45,314 nucleotides of DNA from Bacteroidales bacterium (GTDB lineage Bacteria > Bacteroidota > Bacteroidia > Bacteroidales > UBA1715): contig JAFXAU010000007.1 in NCBI GenBank assembly GCA_017516865.1, positions 1 to 45,314 of the forward strand, read 5' to 3'. How positions within the stretch are numbered: the stretch's first letter is position 1; each line of letters opens with the position of its first letter. A program made the translations under genes and the position numbers. The notes beneath the pieces were generated by a model. It saw only the letters and a program-made list of their open reading frames with translations, did no database searches and was not told the DNA's origin. Shown piece after piece: positions 8,103-16,704 of the stretch.

Positions 8103-9561
8103 TTGGGACAGAATAATGCTTTTTCAAAATCGCTTTGATGTTTTTGTCAACAGCTTCCTCCAAAGTAATGTACGCATCCTTTTTATATGTAGAATAGAAA
8201 TCTAACAAATAATCAGATTTTGGTTTTTCTGCATCCTCCTCCTTCAGAATTACGACATATTTATTTAGAGCTCTTGCCCAACCCATTTCATATGTAACAT
8301 TAGGGTTGTTATCTGTAATGTCACAAAAACATATGTCACAATTTCTAATTCGATTAAGTACATCATTGACAATATTAACCGTGGAACCTTTATAAGTCAT
8401 AATGTCCCCAGGAAGTGATATGTCAATATTATATTTGTCTCGAATATTCCGAATCACACGAGAATATATGTTATTAGTTGACCGTAGTATTTCATCGCTA
8501 TAATATGGCATTGCAACAAACACTTTAATCTGTGTGTTTTGAGATTCATCAAACAGTTCTATGATTGAATCAATTTGAATATCAATTAATCTGTAAACTC
8601 GATTAGAAGAAACCCACTGTTTGAATGCCCTATAAATTGTGATACCCTTACAATAGTAGAAGACAAATGCACATATTAAATTAGTATTATTATTCCATTT
8701 GATTAATTCATCATTATTTGTAAACTCAATTTCTACAGCCTTGAAAGCAGATATTAAACTTGAATGATTGATAATAATATCATGCACAGCACATAGTTTT
8801 GCGACTTTAAAAAGGCAAGAGTAATAGCATTTTGAAAACTCTTCTCCTAAATTGGGAAGTATATCAATGGGCAAATGTTCAATCGTATTTTTTATAACAT
8901 CTATTTGAATATCAACATCAAATATACTTTTAAGTTCTTCTCGACTAAATAAATCCTTTTTCAGCAAGGATCTAAGATTTTCTTCTTCTGTTAAAGGCTG
9001 TGCTTTTGCATTAATAGTATAAAAAATAGCCGATTCAAACTTATTTGAATCAACATTTTTTTGCTGAATTAGGATTGAGAATGGCACTATTAAATTTCCT
9101 AGCTCTTGTTTAAGAATATCATCTTCCGATTCAAAAACCTTTTCAATAGCACTTAATCGGTGATTTCCGTCTATCCTTGACAGTTTGGTTGCGTTATTAT
9201 CATCAAATTCTAAAGAAATTACTTTTGTTGTAGGGTTTTCTCCTATTGTGTTTTGAAAAGTAAATTTAGACTTAACAAGTTTGATATTGTCTGTGAATTT
9301 AATTCCACCCGGAATTGTCTGCTTATTCAATTGCAAAATTGCATGTGGGTCATCGAGTTCCAATCCGAATAACAATTCAGAAAAGAATCTAAACTTATCG
9401 TTACGTAAATACTCTATAATCTTTTCAATTCTTTTATTATCAAGTGTCCGTTGATATGTGTAATTAGCAGTTGAGTATTTTACTAGATTAGAAATAGTTG
9501 CAAATCCTCTAAATAAATACCTGCCCCCGAAAACTGATTCGATTATTCCTGTAAGTTTCAT
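8092..9561 (-). CDS. DGQHR/DndB-like protein fused to an NDT/TIR-like domain
   Basis: A 489-residue two-domain protein. Residues ~1-330 resemble the DGQHR/DndB/ParB-like group: the key motif RIDGNHRLSAIE (129-140) replaces DGQHR, followed by INAKAQPLTEEENL (183-196). Residues ~345-485 form a Rossmann-like domain with VFVAMPYYSDE (347-357) and CDICFCDITDNNPNVTYEMG (408-427). This second block is the signature of nucleoside 2-deoxyribosyltransferases and related TIR-like nucleotide/NAD-binding domains, in which the Glu of the YEMG motif (E425) is catalytic. The gene lies between hsdM (11-base gap) and hsdS (overlap), so it is part of the same operon. A role as a nucleotide-cleaving effector is inference; a regulatory ligand-binding role is also possible. 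Confidence 0.78.
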   Translation of the reverse strand: MKLTGIIESVFGGRYLFRGFATISNLVKYSTANYTYQRTLDNKRIEKIIEYLRNDKFRFFSELLFGLELDDPHAILQLNKQTIPGGIKFTDNIKLVKSKFTFQNTIGENPTTKVISLEFDDNNATKLSRIDGNHRLSAIEKVFESEDDILKQELGNLIVPFSILIQQKNVDSNKFESAIFYTINAKAQPLTEEENLRSLLKKDLFSREELKSIFDVDIQIDVIKNTIEHLPIDILPNLGEEFSKCYYSCLFKVAKLCAVHDIIINHSSLISAFKAVEIEFTNNDELIKWNNNTNLICAFVFYYCKGITIYRAFKQWVSSNRVYRLIDIQIDSIIELFDESQNTQIKVFVAMPYYSDEILRSTNNIYSRVIRNIRDKYNIDISLPGDIMTYKGSTVNIVNDVLNRIRNCDICFCDITDNNPNVTYEMGWARALNKYVVILKEEDAEKPKSDYLLDFYSTYKKDAYITLEEAVDKNIKAILKKHYSVPIED

Positions 9562-9572
9562 ATTAATTTGAT

Positions 9573-11738
9573 TTATAACGAATTGATAAACTTCTTTAAT
9601 TCTTGACCAATAATAGATAATTCATTAACTGCTGTTTTCTTTCCTGTTGCATCATACCCAATTTCTTCTGCAATGGCCATGAAAATAGGATAATCAGGAA
9701 GTTCGCGTTGTTTCTTTTGTTGGTATTCTTCTATCAATTGGGTTTTAAGTACATCTACTTTGCTGGCATATTCGGCAAGCAGTTCAGAATTAAATGTTTT
9801 ATACTCCTCGGTTTGCTTTGCTGCTGTAACTGTTATTCTTTGCTTATTTTTTATTTCTTCCGATTTTTCTTTTTGCTTTTGCTTGATTTCCAAATCCCAA
9901 GTCTGTCGCTGTGAAATATAATTACTGTCTTCCAGCAGTTTGTTTTCAATGTCCTTCTTTGCATCTATCAGCCCTTTGGTCTGTTCCTTTTTCCACTTCT
10001 TAAGGAACAATACCGAACTTTTCACACCAGCACCATTAGCCATAAATGCAGTTTGAGGCATACTAACAACTGCAACAATGCGGAACCAGTCTTCTATCTG
10101 TGTTCTTACATATTGCATAGTGCTATTGGTCAGTATACCATCTGGTAGAACAATTGCTAAGAAACCCTCTTCTTTCAAAAACTTATAATCTTGTTCTATA
10201 AACAAAACTTCTGTACTTTGCCCGTCACGGATCGTTTCTGGTTGTGCTTTAACAGCCAGCCAATCTTCTTCTTTTTTGCCTAACTGATATGTCTTCAGAT
10301 AAGCCTGCTCACTCTGTCGTATAGTACTGCCAAATGGTGGATTGGTTATAATAAAGTCAAACGTTCCATACTCAAACCCTTTATTGGCTGTGCGTTCAAA
10401 AATGGTGGAATCTGAAACCAAACCATCAGAAGTAATGACATTAGTATGACCATCATCATGAATAATCATATTCATTTTTGCTGCACGAGAAATTTGCTCA
10501 CTGATTTCAATACCATATAGATTTTTTTCAGCAAAATCATGCCAATGTTTGAACCAACGTTCATGTTGTCTTACATCATTGAGGTGATTTGGATAGAATT
10601 CACTGGCTTGATTACGAACTTTATTTAGAGCGTACAAAAGAAATCCACCGCTTCCGCAGGATGTGTCCAAAACTTTGGAGTCGTTTTTTATAGGTAGCAC
10701 ATCAACAATAAAATCGACTATTTCACGAGGGGTAAAATACTGACCGAAATTGCCTCGAAAAAATGACCCCATAAAAGTTTCAAATGCACGACCTTTACTG
10801 TCAAGATCTGTATCTCCCAAATTTACACTCTCTAAATAACTCACAACTGTTCTAATCTTTTCGGGAGTTAATCTAATATTGTCTCGAAAGACTGCGGCAT
10901 CACGTTTCCTTCCTTCCTCATAAAGAGCTTTCACACGATTATAAAGATTGTCATTCTCAATCAAGCGACGTTTATGCTCATCCTTCTCTTCTGCTTTTGA
11001 AACGGTAATAATTTGAAAATCATACGGTTCTCCAAAATTTCTATCTTTTCTTTCGTCCCATATTTTGCAGAAAATCAGTTTATCCAATTCATCAAAGGCT
11101 TCAGAAGGATTCAACTGACCGCCTGCCCACAAAGCTTCATGAGCCTGCTTGAATCGGCGTGTTAATTCTGATTGGTCAATGACGGAAAGATCAAAAAACT
11201 TTTGTTTTCCTTTTTCTTCTGGTAAATATTGGGCCCCATATACATATTTGTAGTTAGCAATGTTCTCAACTCCAAACTGAGGAATATCTGGCAATTGGTT
11301 CCTTGTGTTTTGGCTTTTGTCAACTTCAAAATAATCAGATTTGATTCCAGATGTTACCCAAACATATTTCACATCGGAAGGTAATGCAAAAGCATAACTA
11401 TATGCTTGTTCAATTGCTTGTTGATATTCCACTTCGCTAACTTCCTCACGTTTACATTCAACCAAAATATGTGGGCTTAGGCACATATCATCTGCATAAA
11501 CAACAATATCAGCTTCTTTAACTTCTCGTCCCATAGTTACTGGAACAAATTGCTTAATTCTGCTGACAGGATAATTGTAATCAAGAATCAATTTGAGAAA
11601 GGTTTCCGCTTGTACTTTTTCTTCTGGATTGTTGTAATTACGCTCTTTCTTTTGATTGACATAGGTTATGCGGGATCCGTCTTTATTAAACGAAATATAT
11701 CCTTTTGCTATGCCTCTTTCTATTAATGATTCCGCCAT
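9573..11738 (-). CDS. hsdM: N6-adenine DNA methylase (HsdM) with N-terminal HsdR-like nuclease domain
   Basis: A 721-residue protein. Residues ~40-135 match the type I restriction R-subunit N-terminal domain with a complete PD-(D/E)xK-like set: E45, D77 in EADIVVY and E94-C-K96 in ILVECKRE. The rest is an HsdM-type methylase: an N-terminal helical bundle, SAM-binding motif I VLDTSCGSGGFLLYAL (356-371), catalytic motif IV NPPFGS (466-471), then a Lys/Glu-rich coiled coil near 590-660 that likely contacts HsdS. It would methylate adenine in the sequence read by HsdS. No separate helicase-bearing HsdR is in the window, so the nuclease-like domain may be the only cleavage module. It starts 43 bases after the TPR gene. 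Confidence 0.92.
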   Translation of the reverse strand: MAESLIERGIAKGYISFNKDGSRITYVNQKKERNYNNPEEKVQAETFLKLILDYNYPVSRIKQFVPVTMGREVKEADIVVYADDMCLSPHILVECKREEVSEVEYQQAIEQAYSYAFALPSDVKYVWVTSGIKSDYFEVDKSQNTRNQLPDIPQFGVENIANYKYVYGAQYLPEEKGKQKFFDLSVIDQSELTRRFKQAHEALWAGGQLNPSEAFDELDKLIFCKIWDERKDRNFGEPYDFQIITVSKAEEKDEHKRRLIENDNLYNRVKALYEEGRKRDAAVFRDNIRLTPEKIRTVVSYLESVNLGDTDLDSKGRAFETFMGSFFRGNFGQYFTPREIVDFIVDVLPIKNDSKVLDTSCGSGGFLLYALNKVRNQASEFYPNHLNDVRQHERWFKHWHDFAEKNLYGIEISEQISRAAKMNMIIHDDGHTNVITSDGLVSDSTIFERTANKGFEYGTFDFIITNPPFGSTIRQSEQAYLKTYQLGKKEEDWLAVKAQPETIRDGQSTEVLFIEQDYKFLKEEGFLAIVLPDGILTNSTMQYVRTQIEDWFRIVAVVSMPQTAFMANGAGVKSSVLFLKKWKKEQTKGLIDAKKDIENKLLEDSNYISQRQTWDLEIKQKQKEKSEEIKNKQRITVTAAKQTEEYKTFNSELLAEYASKVDVLKTQLIEEYQQKKQRELPDYPIFMAIAEEIGYDATGKKTAVNELSIIGQELKKFINSL

Positions 11739-11781
11739 TTTTGAATGATGTATTTACTTGCTATTGCAATTTAATTATTTG

Positions 11782-12942
11782 TTACAACTGTTTTTTGTTA
11801 TCTTTATTCAACATATCAACCATTTTTTCATCCGCCTCAGCCTTGGAGATCAATTCATTCTTTTGTTTTTTATTTTGTTCCTTCTCTGCTAAATGTCTAT
11901 AACATTTTGCGCGTTGCATTAAAGAATCCTTATCTTTATCAAATAATGACAATGACCTATTAAAATCAGCTAATGCTTCTTCATATTTACCCATTGCCAT
12001 ATATATTTCACCTCTTGTTTCATAATAACTATGTTGTGAGCCGTTTTTTTCTATAGCAATATTTACATCTCTCATAGCATCAGATACATTACCTATATTC
12101 AATAATATATAAGCTCTATTATTATACGCATCTGCATCTTCAGGATTTAGTTCCACAGCTTTATTAAAATTCTTTATTGCATTTTCTTTATCTCCCACTT
12201 CATAATATCGGATACCTAGATTATTATATGCACCATGATCTGGTTTTATTTTTATTACCTGTAAATACAAGTCTATCGCTTTCAGAGCATCTTTTTCTGA
12301 ATACGCTTGAGCGAATAATTTATTAAATTGTGCGTCTTTGGCTGCACTTTCTGCTGTGTTAGCATCTTTATTTATTTTCTCTTCTATTTCTTTCACTTGT
12401 TTTTTTAGTCCTTCTATAGCCACAACTGCCTGTTTTGCTTGCTCCGCTTGCTCTGTGGCAAATCCCACTTGTTTCTTAACAGATTCTACTTGGTGTTGTA
12501 TGCTATTTAACGCTCTTCCCGCTATTTCCGCTTGTGTTTTTGCTGAAGATGCTTCTTGTTTGGCATCAATTAACTTTTCTTTAATATTCTTTTCATTTTT
12601 ATAATTTAGAAAAATAGGGGTTACAACGCCAAGTATAATGCCTATTAGAGCCATGACTATTCCTAATAAGGTTAACCAACGTCCTTGCGATTCATCCAAT
12701 TCCGCAACTTTAGTTCTTACATCCCCACGATATAACTCAATTTCTTTCTCCATTTCCTCCAATTGCTTTTGTGTTGCTTCAATTTCATTTTGCAATCGCA
12801 AAATATCTTGTTGGTTAGCATCAACTTGTACAACAGTATTTTTTGACTGTTCATGTACAGCAACGGGCTTTGATTGTTGTTGCCCCCACACACATAGATA
12901 GAAAAACAACATCAAAACAGTAACAATATATCGTGGTTTCAT
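11782..12942 (-). CDS. Membrane-anchored coiled-coil/TPR protein
   Basis: A 386-residue protein with a signal-like N-terminus (residues 1-21, ending YLCVWGQ), a coiled coil (~42-85), a transmembrane helix (~90-113, WLTLLGIVMALIGIILGVVT), a second long coiled coil rich in Ala/Glu/Lys/Gln (~115-205), and about four tetratricopeptide repeats (~208-350; for example AYNNLGIRYYEVGDKENAIK and AYNNRAYILLNIGNVSDAMR). TPRs bind partner proteins. The layout suggests a periplasmic N-terminal part and a cytoplasmic coiled-coil/TPR part. It heads the operon that continues into hsdM. Whether it belongs functionally to the restriction-like system is not known. Confidence 0.8.
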   Translation of the reverse strand: MKPRYIVTVLMLFFYLCVWGQQQSKPVAVHEQSKNTVVQVDANQQDILRLQNEIEATQKQLEEMEKEIELYRGDVRTKVAELDESQGRWLTLLGIVMALIGIILGVVTPIFLNYKNEKNIKEKLIDAKQEASSAKTQAEIAGRALNSIQHQVESVKKQVGFATEQAEQAKQAVVAIEGLKKQVKEIEEKINKDANTAESAAKDAQFNKLFAQAYSEKDALKAIDLYLQVIKIKPDHGAYNNLGIRYYEVGDKENAIKNFNKAVELNPEDADAYNNRAYILLNIGNVSDAMRDVNIAIEKNGSQHSYYETRGEIYMAMGKYEEALADFNRSLSLFDKDKDSLMQRAKCYRHLAEKEQNKKQKNELISKAEADEKMVDMLNKDNKKQL

Positions 12943-12958
12943 GTTTACTTTTTTTATT

Positions 12959-12990
12959 TAAATGTATAGTTCTTTTTTCATCAACAAAAA
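12959..12990 (-). promoter_or_regulatory. Probable promoter of the island operon
   Basis: On the minus strand, TTTTTG (12990-12985) lies 18 bases before TACATTTA (12966-12959), one base off the Bacteroidetes TAnnTTTG element. It ends 16 bases before the ATG of the TPR gene and would drive TPR-hsdM-DGQHR-hsdS. Confidence 0.42.
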
Positions 12991-13095
12991 CTTAGGGTAA
13001 AAATAACATTTTTTTAGTTTCCAACCATTTTTCAAATTAGGATTGTTACACTAATATACGAAAATCAGTCGGTTAGTATTGGAAAACAACTAATT

Positions 13096-13302
13096 TTATT
13101 CTTTCAATCGTAGATTCTGTTGAACCACTTCCCAATAGCCGCCTTTGTCTGGCCCGATTCGGCGAATCTTACCTTGCTCTTTTAGTTTTCTGATATTCCA
13201 GTTTATGCCATCACGAGTCAGGCCACAGGCTTCACACAAATAATCTATTGTTACAGAAGAATTAGATTTCATTATATCTAGAATTTTCAGTGTAGTTTTC
13301 TA
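13096..13302 (-). pseudogene. C-terminal HTH remnant of an AlbA_2/Fic-type protein
   Basis: The 410-base stretch between the TPR and RhuM genes contains one open frame, from a TAG at about 13303 to the stop at 13096. It reads KTTLKILDIMKSNSSVTIDY, then a helix-turn-helix (CGLTRDGINWNIRKLKEQGK) and the wing end RRIGPDKGGYWEVV. This is the usual C-terminal winged helix of longer Bacteroidetes regulatory proteins. The frame just upstream reads KTT-stop-KTT, which looks like a decayed linker repeat. An internal ATG (13272) could give a 58-residue peptide. The rest of the 410 bases holds only the promoter of the TPR gene and AT-rich sequence. Confidence 0.62.
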
Positions 13303-13352
13303 TGTAGTTTTTGATTTTATTCTCTCACTCGTAGAAACCGAATAATGTGACA

Positions 13353-14375
13353 CTAAAACGACTCCTCGTTAATGGGCAATTCTCCTAGAAATTTGTCAAA
13401 ATCGCTTCGGAATAGTTTGTCTTGTATGATTCGATATTTTTCAAATTCCGTTTCGGCAAATTCTTTTGCTTCCTCTGCCGACACGTTCCCCGCGCTTTGT
13501 AAGACGGCATCACCTCCTGCCTGTAAGATTGTATCAATTCGTTTTGCCCAGTCTTCCATGGTCATTGGAATATGCCTTTTCGCCATACGTTCTGCTATAT
13601 CAAGTACGCCGTTCACCAAGCGCCCCATGTCCTCGAGTTCTGCCTCTTTAAGATAATTCTTGGCAATAGCAACATCTGTCTTTACAATTTTTCCCGAAGG
13701 TGCATTTTCCCACGACGTCAGTCCCATGTGTTCCTTTCCCGCATTGGCTCTATTTACGATTAATTCTGCGGCGGTATGACCGTGTACGGCATAGTGCATT
13801 TTATTTTGTACCTTTTTGAAAAATAACCGAGTAGTTGGAGCATCTTGGTTATAATCAATGGCAGTTGCATAAATATCGGTCAACTTTTGATAGAAACGAC
13901 GTTCGGAAAGTCGAATCTCTCGGATTTCAGCCAGCAAATGCTCAAAATAATCTTCACCGATGAAGCTGCCATTTTCCATTCTTTTTTTGTCAATAACATA
14001 GCCCCTAATTGCAAATTGACGAAGCACATACGTTGCCCATTGTCGGAATTGCGTTGCACGAACTGAATTAACTCGATAACCAACGGATATGACGGCATCG
14101 AGAGAATAAAATGCAGTATTATACAGTTTCCCATCGTCGGCAGTTATTTCCATTTTGGAAATAACTGAATCAGCATTGACTTCACCCGATTCCACAATAT
14201 TTTTAAGATGTTTGCTAATAGCAGGAATACCTACATCGAATAATAAAGACATTGCCTTTTGTGTACACCATATAGTTTCGTCTCTATAGAGTACCTGCAC
14301 ACCGTCTTCTTTCCCTTCTATTTGAAAAATTAGGAATTCTGCGGTACTGTTACGGATTTCTAATGACTTTGACAT
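13353..14375 (-). CDS. rhuM: RhuM family protein
   Basis: A 340-residue protein matching the virulence RhuM family. The N-terminal half has the typical block VQVLYRDETIWCTQKAMSLL (25-44), then an ISKHLKN helix and FYSLDAVISVGYRVNS (~88-103), and FRQWATYVLRQFAIRGYVID (~108-127), the shared N-terminal region of RhuM and phage KilA-N/Bro-type DNA-binding proteins. The biochemical role is unknown. RhuM genes often sit in restriction-modification and mobile loci, as here. It is flanked by HTH and Fic gene remnants, so this spot has probably been rearranged. Length is normal for the family. Confidence 0.9.
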   Translation of the reverse strand: MSKSLEIRNSTAEFLIFQIEGKEDGVQVLYRDETIWCTQKAMSLLFDVGIPAISKHLKNIVESGEVNADSVISKMEITADDGKLYNTAFYSLDAVISVGYRVNSVRATQFRQWATYVLRQFAIRGYVIDKKRMENGSFIGEDYFEHLLAEIREIRLSERRFYQKLTDIYATAIDYNQDAPTTRLFFKKVQNKMHYAVHGHTAAELIVNRANAGKEHMGLTSWENAPSGKIVKTDVAIAKNYLKEAELEDMGRLVNGVLDIAERMAKRHIPMTMEDWAKRIDTILQAGGDAVLQSAGNVSAEEAKEFAETEFEKYRIIQDKLFRSDFDKFLGELPINEESF

Positions 14376-14535
14376 AATTGACTGATTTTATTTTCTGTTT
14401 GCTATATTCTTTCCAAATTCTTTAATTAACCAAACTCTTCTAATTGTTTTTTATTCATATCTTTTATCAATTGGTTATGTATATTTATTTTTGTTTATAA
14501 ATTCTGTAACTATAAGACATTCACTTAATTAAATG

Positions 14536-14739
14536 CTAAAATAATACTTTTTTGAAAGACTGCATTATTTTCTTTGTTGTTTTTTCTTCTCCACTTTTTT
14601 GAAATTCTTGCAATGCAGAGTAGAGGCAATGAAGCATAAAAGAAACAAAAGGAGTACTTTCCCCTTGTTTGTCGCTAAAGGTTATAGCATCATAGTATTC
14701 TTGCTGATGCTCTTTTACAATAGTTTCTAGTGTTATTTC
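14536..14739 (-). pseudogene. C-terminal fragment of a Fic-family protein
   Basis: The 357-base gap before the epimerase gene contains a frame without a start that ends at TAG 14536-14538. It reads EITLETIVKEHQQEYYDAIT, then SDKQGESTPFVSFMLHCLYS and a Lys-rich tail. The EHQQEYYDA and STPFVSFML blocks match the region after the catalytic core of Bacteroidetes Fic proteins. The AMPylation motif HPFxxGNGR is absent, so only the last ~67 residues remain. The fragment abuts and slightly overlaps the 3' end of the dapF-like gene, marking the right edge of the island. The remaining 14376-14535 stretch is AT-rich with no feature I can support. Confidence 0.62.
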
Positions 14740-15590
14740 AGCATTTCCTTGCAGAACACTCCCGAACAGATTTCCTCAACGGGACCAGTCATTTTAATGT
14801 TCCATTCCTCGTCAATTGAAATCTGAAGTTCGCCACCCGGCATACGGATTGTCACATCCTTGTCAACCAGATTATTTTTCCGCATTGCCGAAGCCACGGC
14901 ACACGAAGAACTTCCCGAAGCCAAGGTGTTTCCAACACCACGTTCCCAAATCTTGATTTCCACCAAATTACGGTTTACCACGTGGGCAAACTGAACATTG
15001 GTGCGGTTCGGAAACATTTTGTCGGTTTCTATAATCGGACCATATTTCAAAAGTTCCTCTTGATTCAACTCGTCGCGGAACACCACACAATGCGGATTTC
15101 CAACCGACACGCAATTGATTCTGAATTCCTTGCCGCCAAACGTAACCGGCTCGTTGATACATTCTTCTTTCGGGAAATTCACAGGAACCTGTTTTGCCAC
15201 AAAATTCGCCTTACCCATATCAACACGGACTTTTATGGCTTTGCCAGCCGCATTTTTCTCCAAAATCTCGCAATGAATCAAACGACCAAGAATGTCAACC
15301 GTGAATTTGTCAGACGAAAGATATCCGTAATCGTGCAAGAACTTACTAAAAATACGCAGACCGTTACCACAGTTTTCGGCGATTGACGCGTCGGTATTAT
15401 AGATTTTCAATCCGAAATCGGCTATTTTCGAAGGCACTTTGAGCAAGATGCCGTTGGAACCGACGCCAAAATGCAAGTCGCAAATACGAATGACACGTTC
15501 GTCGGTCAGCTCAAAATCAATTTTATCGGAATCAATCACGATGTAGCAGTTGCCCAAACCGTGAGATTTTACAAAAAAGTTAGTTTCCAT
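14733..15590 (-). CDS. dapF: Diaminopimelate-epimerase-family protein, variant active site
   Basis: A 285-residue member of the PLP-independent DapF fold, two pseudo-symmetric halves. The first catalytic Cys is present (C74 in AENCGNGLRIF). The second, normally in A-C-G-T/S-G, is replaced: the sequence is NTLASGSSSCAVAS (221-234), with Ser225 at the Cys position. The opening motif is HGLGNCYIV, where most relatives have GND. Canonical DapF converts LL- to meso-diaminopimelate with a Cys pair; with one Cys lost, the activity or substrate may differ. The start overlaps the stop of the Ldh2-family gene by one base (TAATG), so the two are translationally coupled. Confidence 0.82.
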   Translation of the reverse strand: METNFFVKSHGLGNCYIVIDSDKIDFELTDERVIRICDLHFGVGSNGILLKVPSKIADFGLKIYNTDASIAENCGNGLRIFSKFLHDYGYLSSDKFTVDILGRLIHCEILEKNAAGKAIKVRVDMGKANFVAKQVPVNFPKEECINEPVTFGGKEFRINCVSVGNPHCVVFRDELNQEELLKYGPIIETDKMFPNRTNVQFAHVVNRNLVEIKIWERGVGNTLASGSSSCAVASAMRKNNLVDKDVTIRMPGGELQISIDEEWNIKMTGPVEEICSGVFCKEMLK

Positions 15591-16672
15591 TAAAGTTCCA
15601 CGTTAAATGTTTTTGCAATGTCTTGTAAATCTTCCACAACAGGCATCAACAAAGGAATACCCGATTTCATACGTTCAGCCGTCATTTCACGTTCCGGGTC
15701 GCCAGGAATGATTACGTGGTCGTGACCCGGAGTTGGTTCGCATTTACGCATTGCTTCAATCCAAATATCAAGGTTTTTCTTGAAATCATCAACAGGACGG
15801 AACGCATCAACACGCATAGCGCCCACAAAGTGTCCGATACCCTTTCCTACCAAATCCTCGCGAGGTTGCAGGAACGCGAGGAACGGAGGCACCCACGGGC
15901 CATAATTGGCACCCGAAAGCACGGCACACATAATATCGACGATAGAGCCAAGGCAGAATCCCTTGTGGCTGCTGTGTTCGCGGTCGGAACCGAGAGGAAG
16001 CAACATACCGCCTTTTTTTAGACCGAACGAGTCGGTTGTAGGATTACCATCTTTATCTTGAATCCAGCCTTGCGGAGCGTCTTCACCTTTGCGTTGCAAG
16101 ATTTCCAACTTACCAACGGCAGTTGCTGTTGTTGCGAAATCGGCAACCAAATCAGGTTGTTTTCCTGCCGGGAATGCTACGGCGATTGGATTTGTTCCCA
16201 ACATTTTTTGTTTTGCGAACGTCGGAGCAGTCGTCGGCGTGGCGTTTGTCGAGGCAAAACCAATCATATCGTGCGGCAACGCCATCATAGCGTGGTAGCC
16301 GGCAATACCAAAGTGGTTTGAATTGTTGATAGCCACAAAACCGCAACCAACATTTTTCGCCTTTTCTATTGCAATTTGCATTGCCTTAGGAGCCACAACA
16401 AGACCGAGCCCGTTGTCGCCGTCGATTGTTGCCGTAGAAGGCGTTTCGTGTTCAATTTTCAGTTTTGGTTGTGGATTCATACGGTTTGCCTTCCACAAAT
16501 TTATGTAACCACGAAGACGAGCGACGCCGTGGGAGTCAATACCACGCAAATCAGCCGTTAAAAGCACGTCCGATGCCAATAAAGCATCTTCGTGGGAATG
16601 TCCGATTGCTTCAAGAACTTTTGTCGTAAAAGTTCTGAGTCGTTGATAATCAAAAGATTGTGCATTTGCCAT
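15590..16672 (-). CDS. Ldh2-family NAD(P)-dependent oxidoreductase
   Basis: A 360-residue protein of the malate/L-lactate dehydrogenase (Ldh_2) family, which also includes delta1-piperideine-2-carboxylate and delta1-pyrroline-2-carboxylate reductases and ureidoglycolate dehydrogenase. Family motifs are LTADLRGIDSHGVARLRGYI (33-52, with the conserved DSHG), NNSNHFGIAGYHAMMAL (~115-131), GTNPIAVAFPA and SHKGFCLGSIVDIM. This is not the classical Rossmann-fold dehydrogenase. The gene overlaps the variant dapF by one base and is the first gene of that operon; a TATATTTG promoter lies 33 bases upstream. A keto-acid or cyclic-imine substrate cannot be separated by sequence alone. Confidence 0.88.
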   Translation of the reverse strand: MANAQSFDYQRLRTFTTKVLEAIGHSHEDALLASDVLLTADLRGIDSHGVARLRGYINLWKANRMNPQPKLKIEHETPSTATIDGDNGLGLVVAPKAMQIAIEKAKNVGCGFVAINNSNHFGIAGYHAMMALPHDMIGFASTNATPTTAPTFAKQKMLGTNPIAVAFPAGKQPDLVADFATTATAVGKLEILQRKGEDAPQGWIQDKDGNPTTDSFGLKKGGMLLPLGSDREHSSHKGFCLGSIVDIMCAVLSGANYGPWVPPFLAFLQPREDLVGKGIGHFVGAMRVDAFRPVDDFKKNLDIWIEAMRKCEPTPGHDHVIIPGDPEREMTAERMKSGIPLLMPVVEDLQDIAKTFNVEL

Positions 16673-16704
16673 TTTATTTATTTTAAAACGATACTATTTC
16701 TGCA

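Noticed and set aside
6247..12942. A complete classical type I restriction system
   Set aside because: HsdM and HsdS are present, but no HsdR with helicase motifs is in the window.
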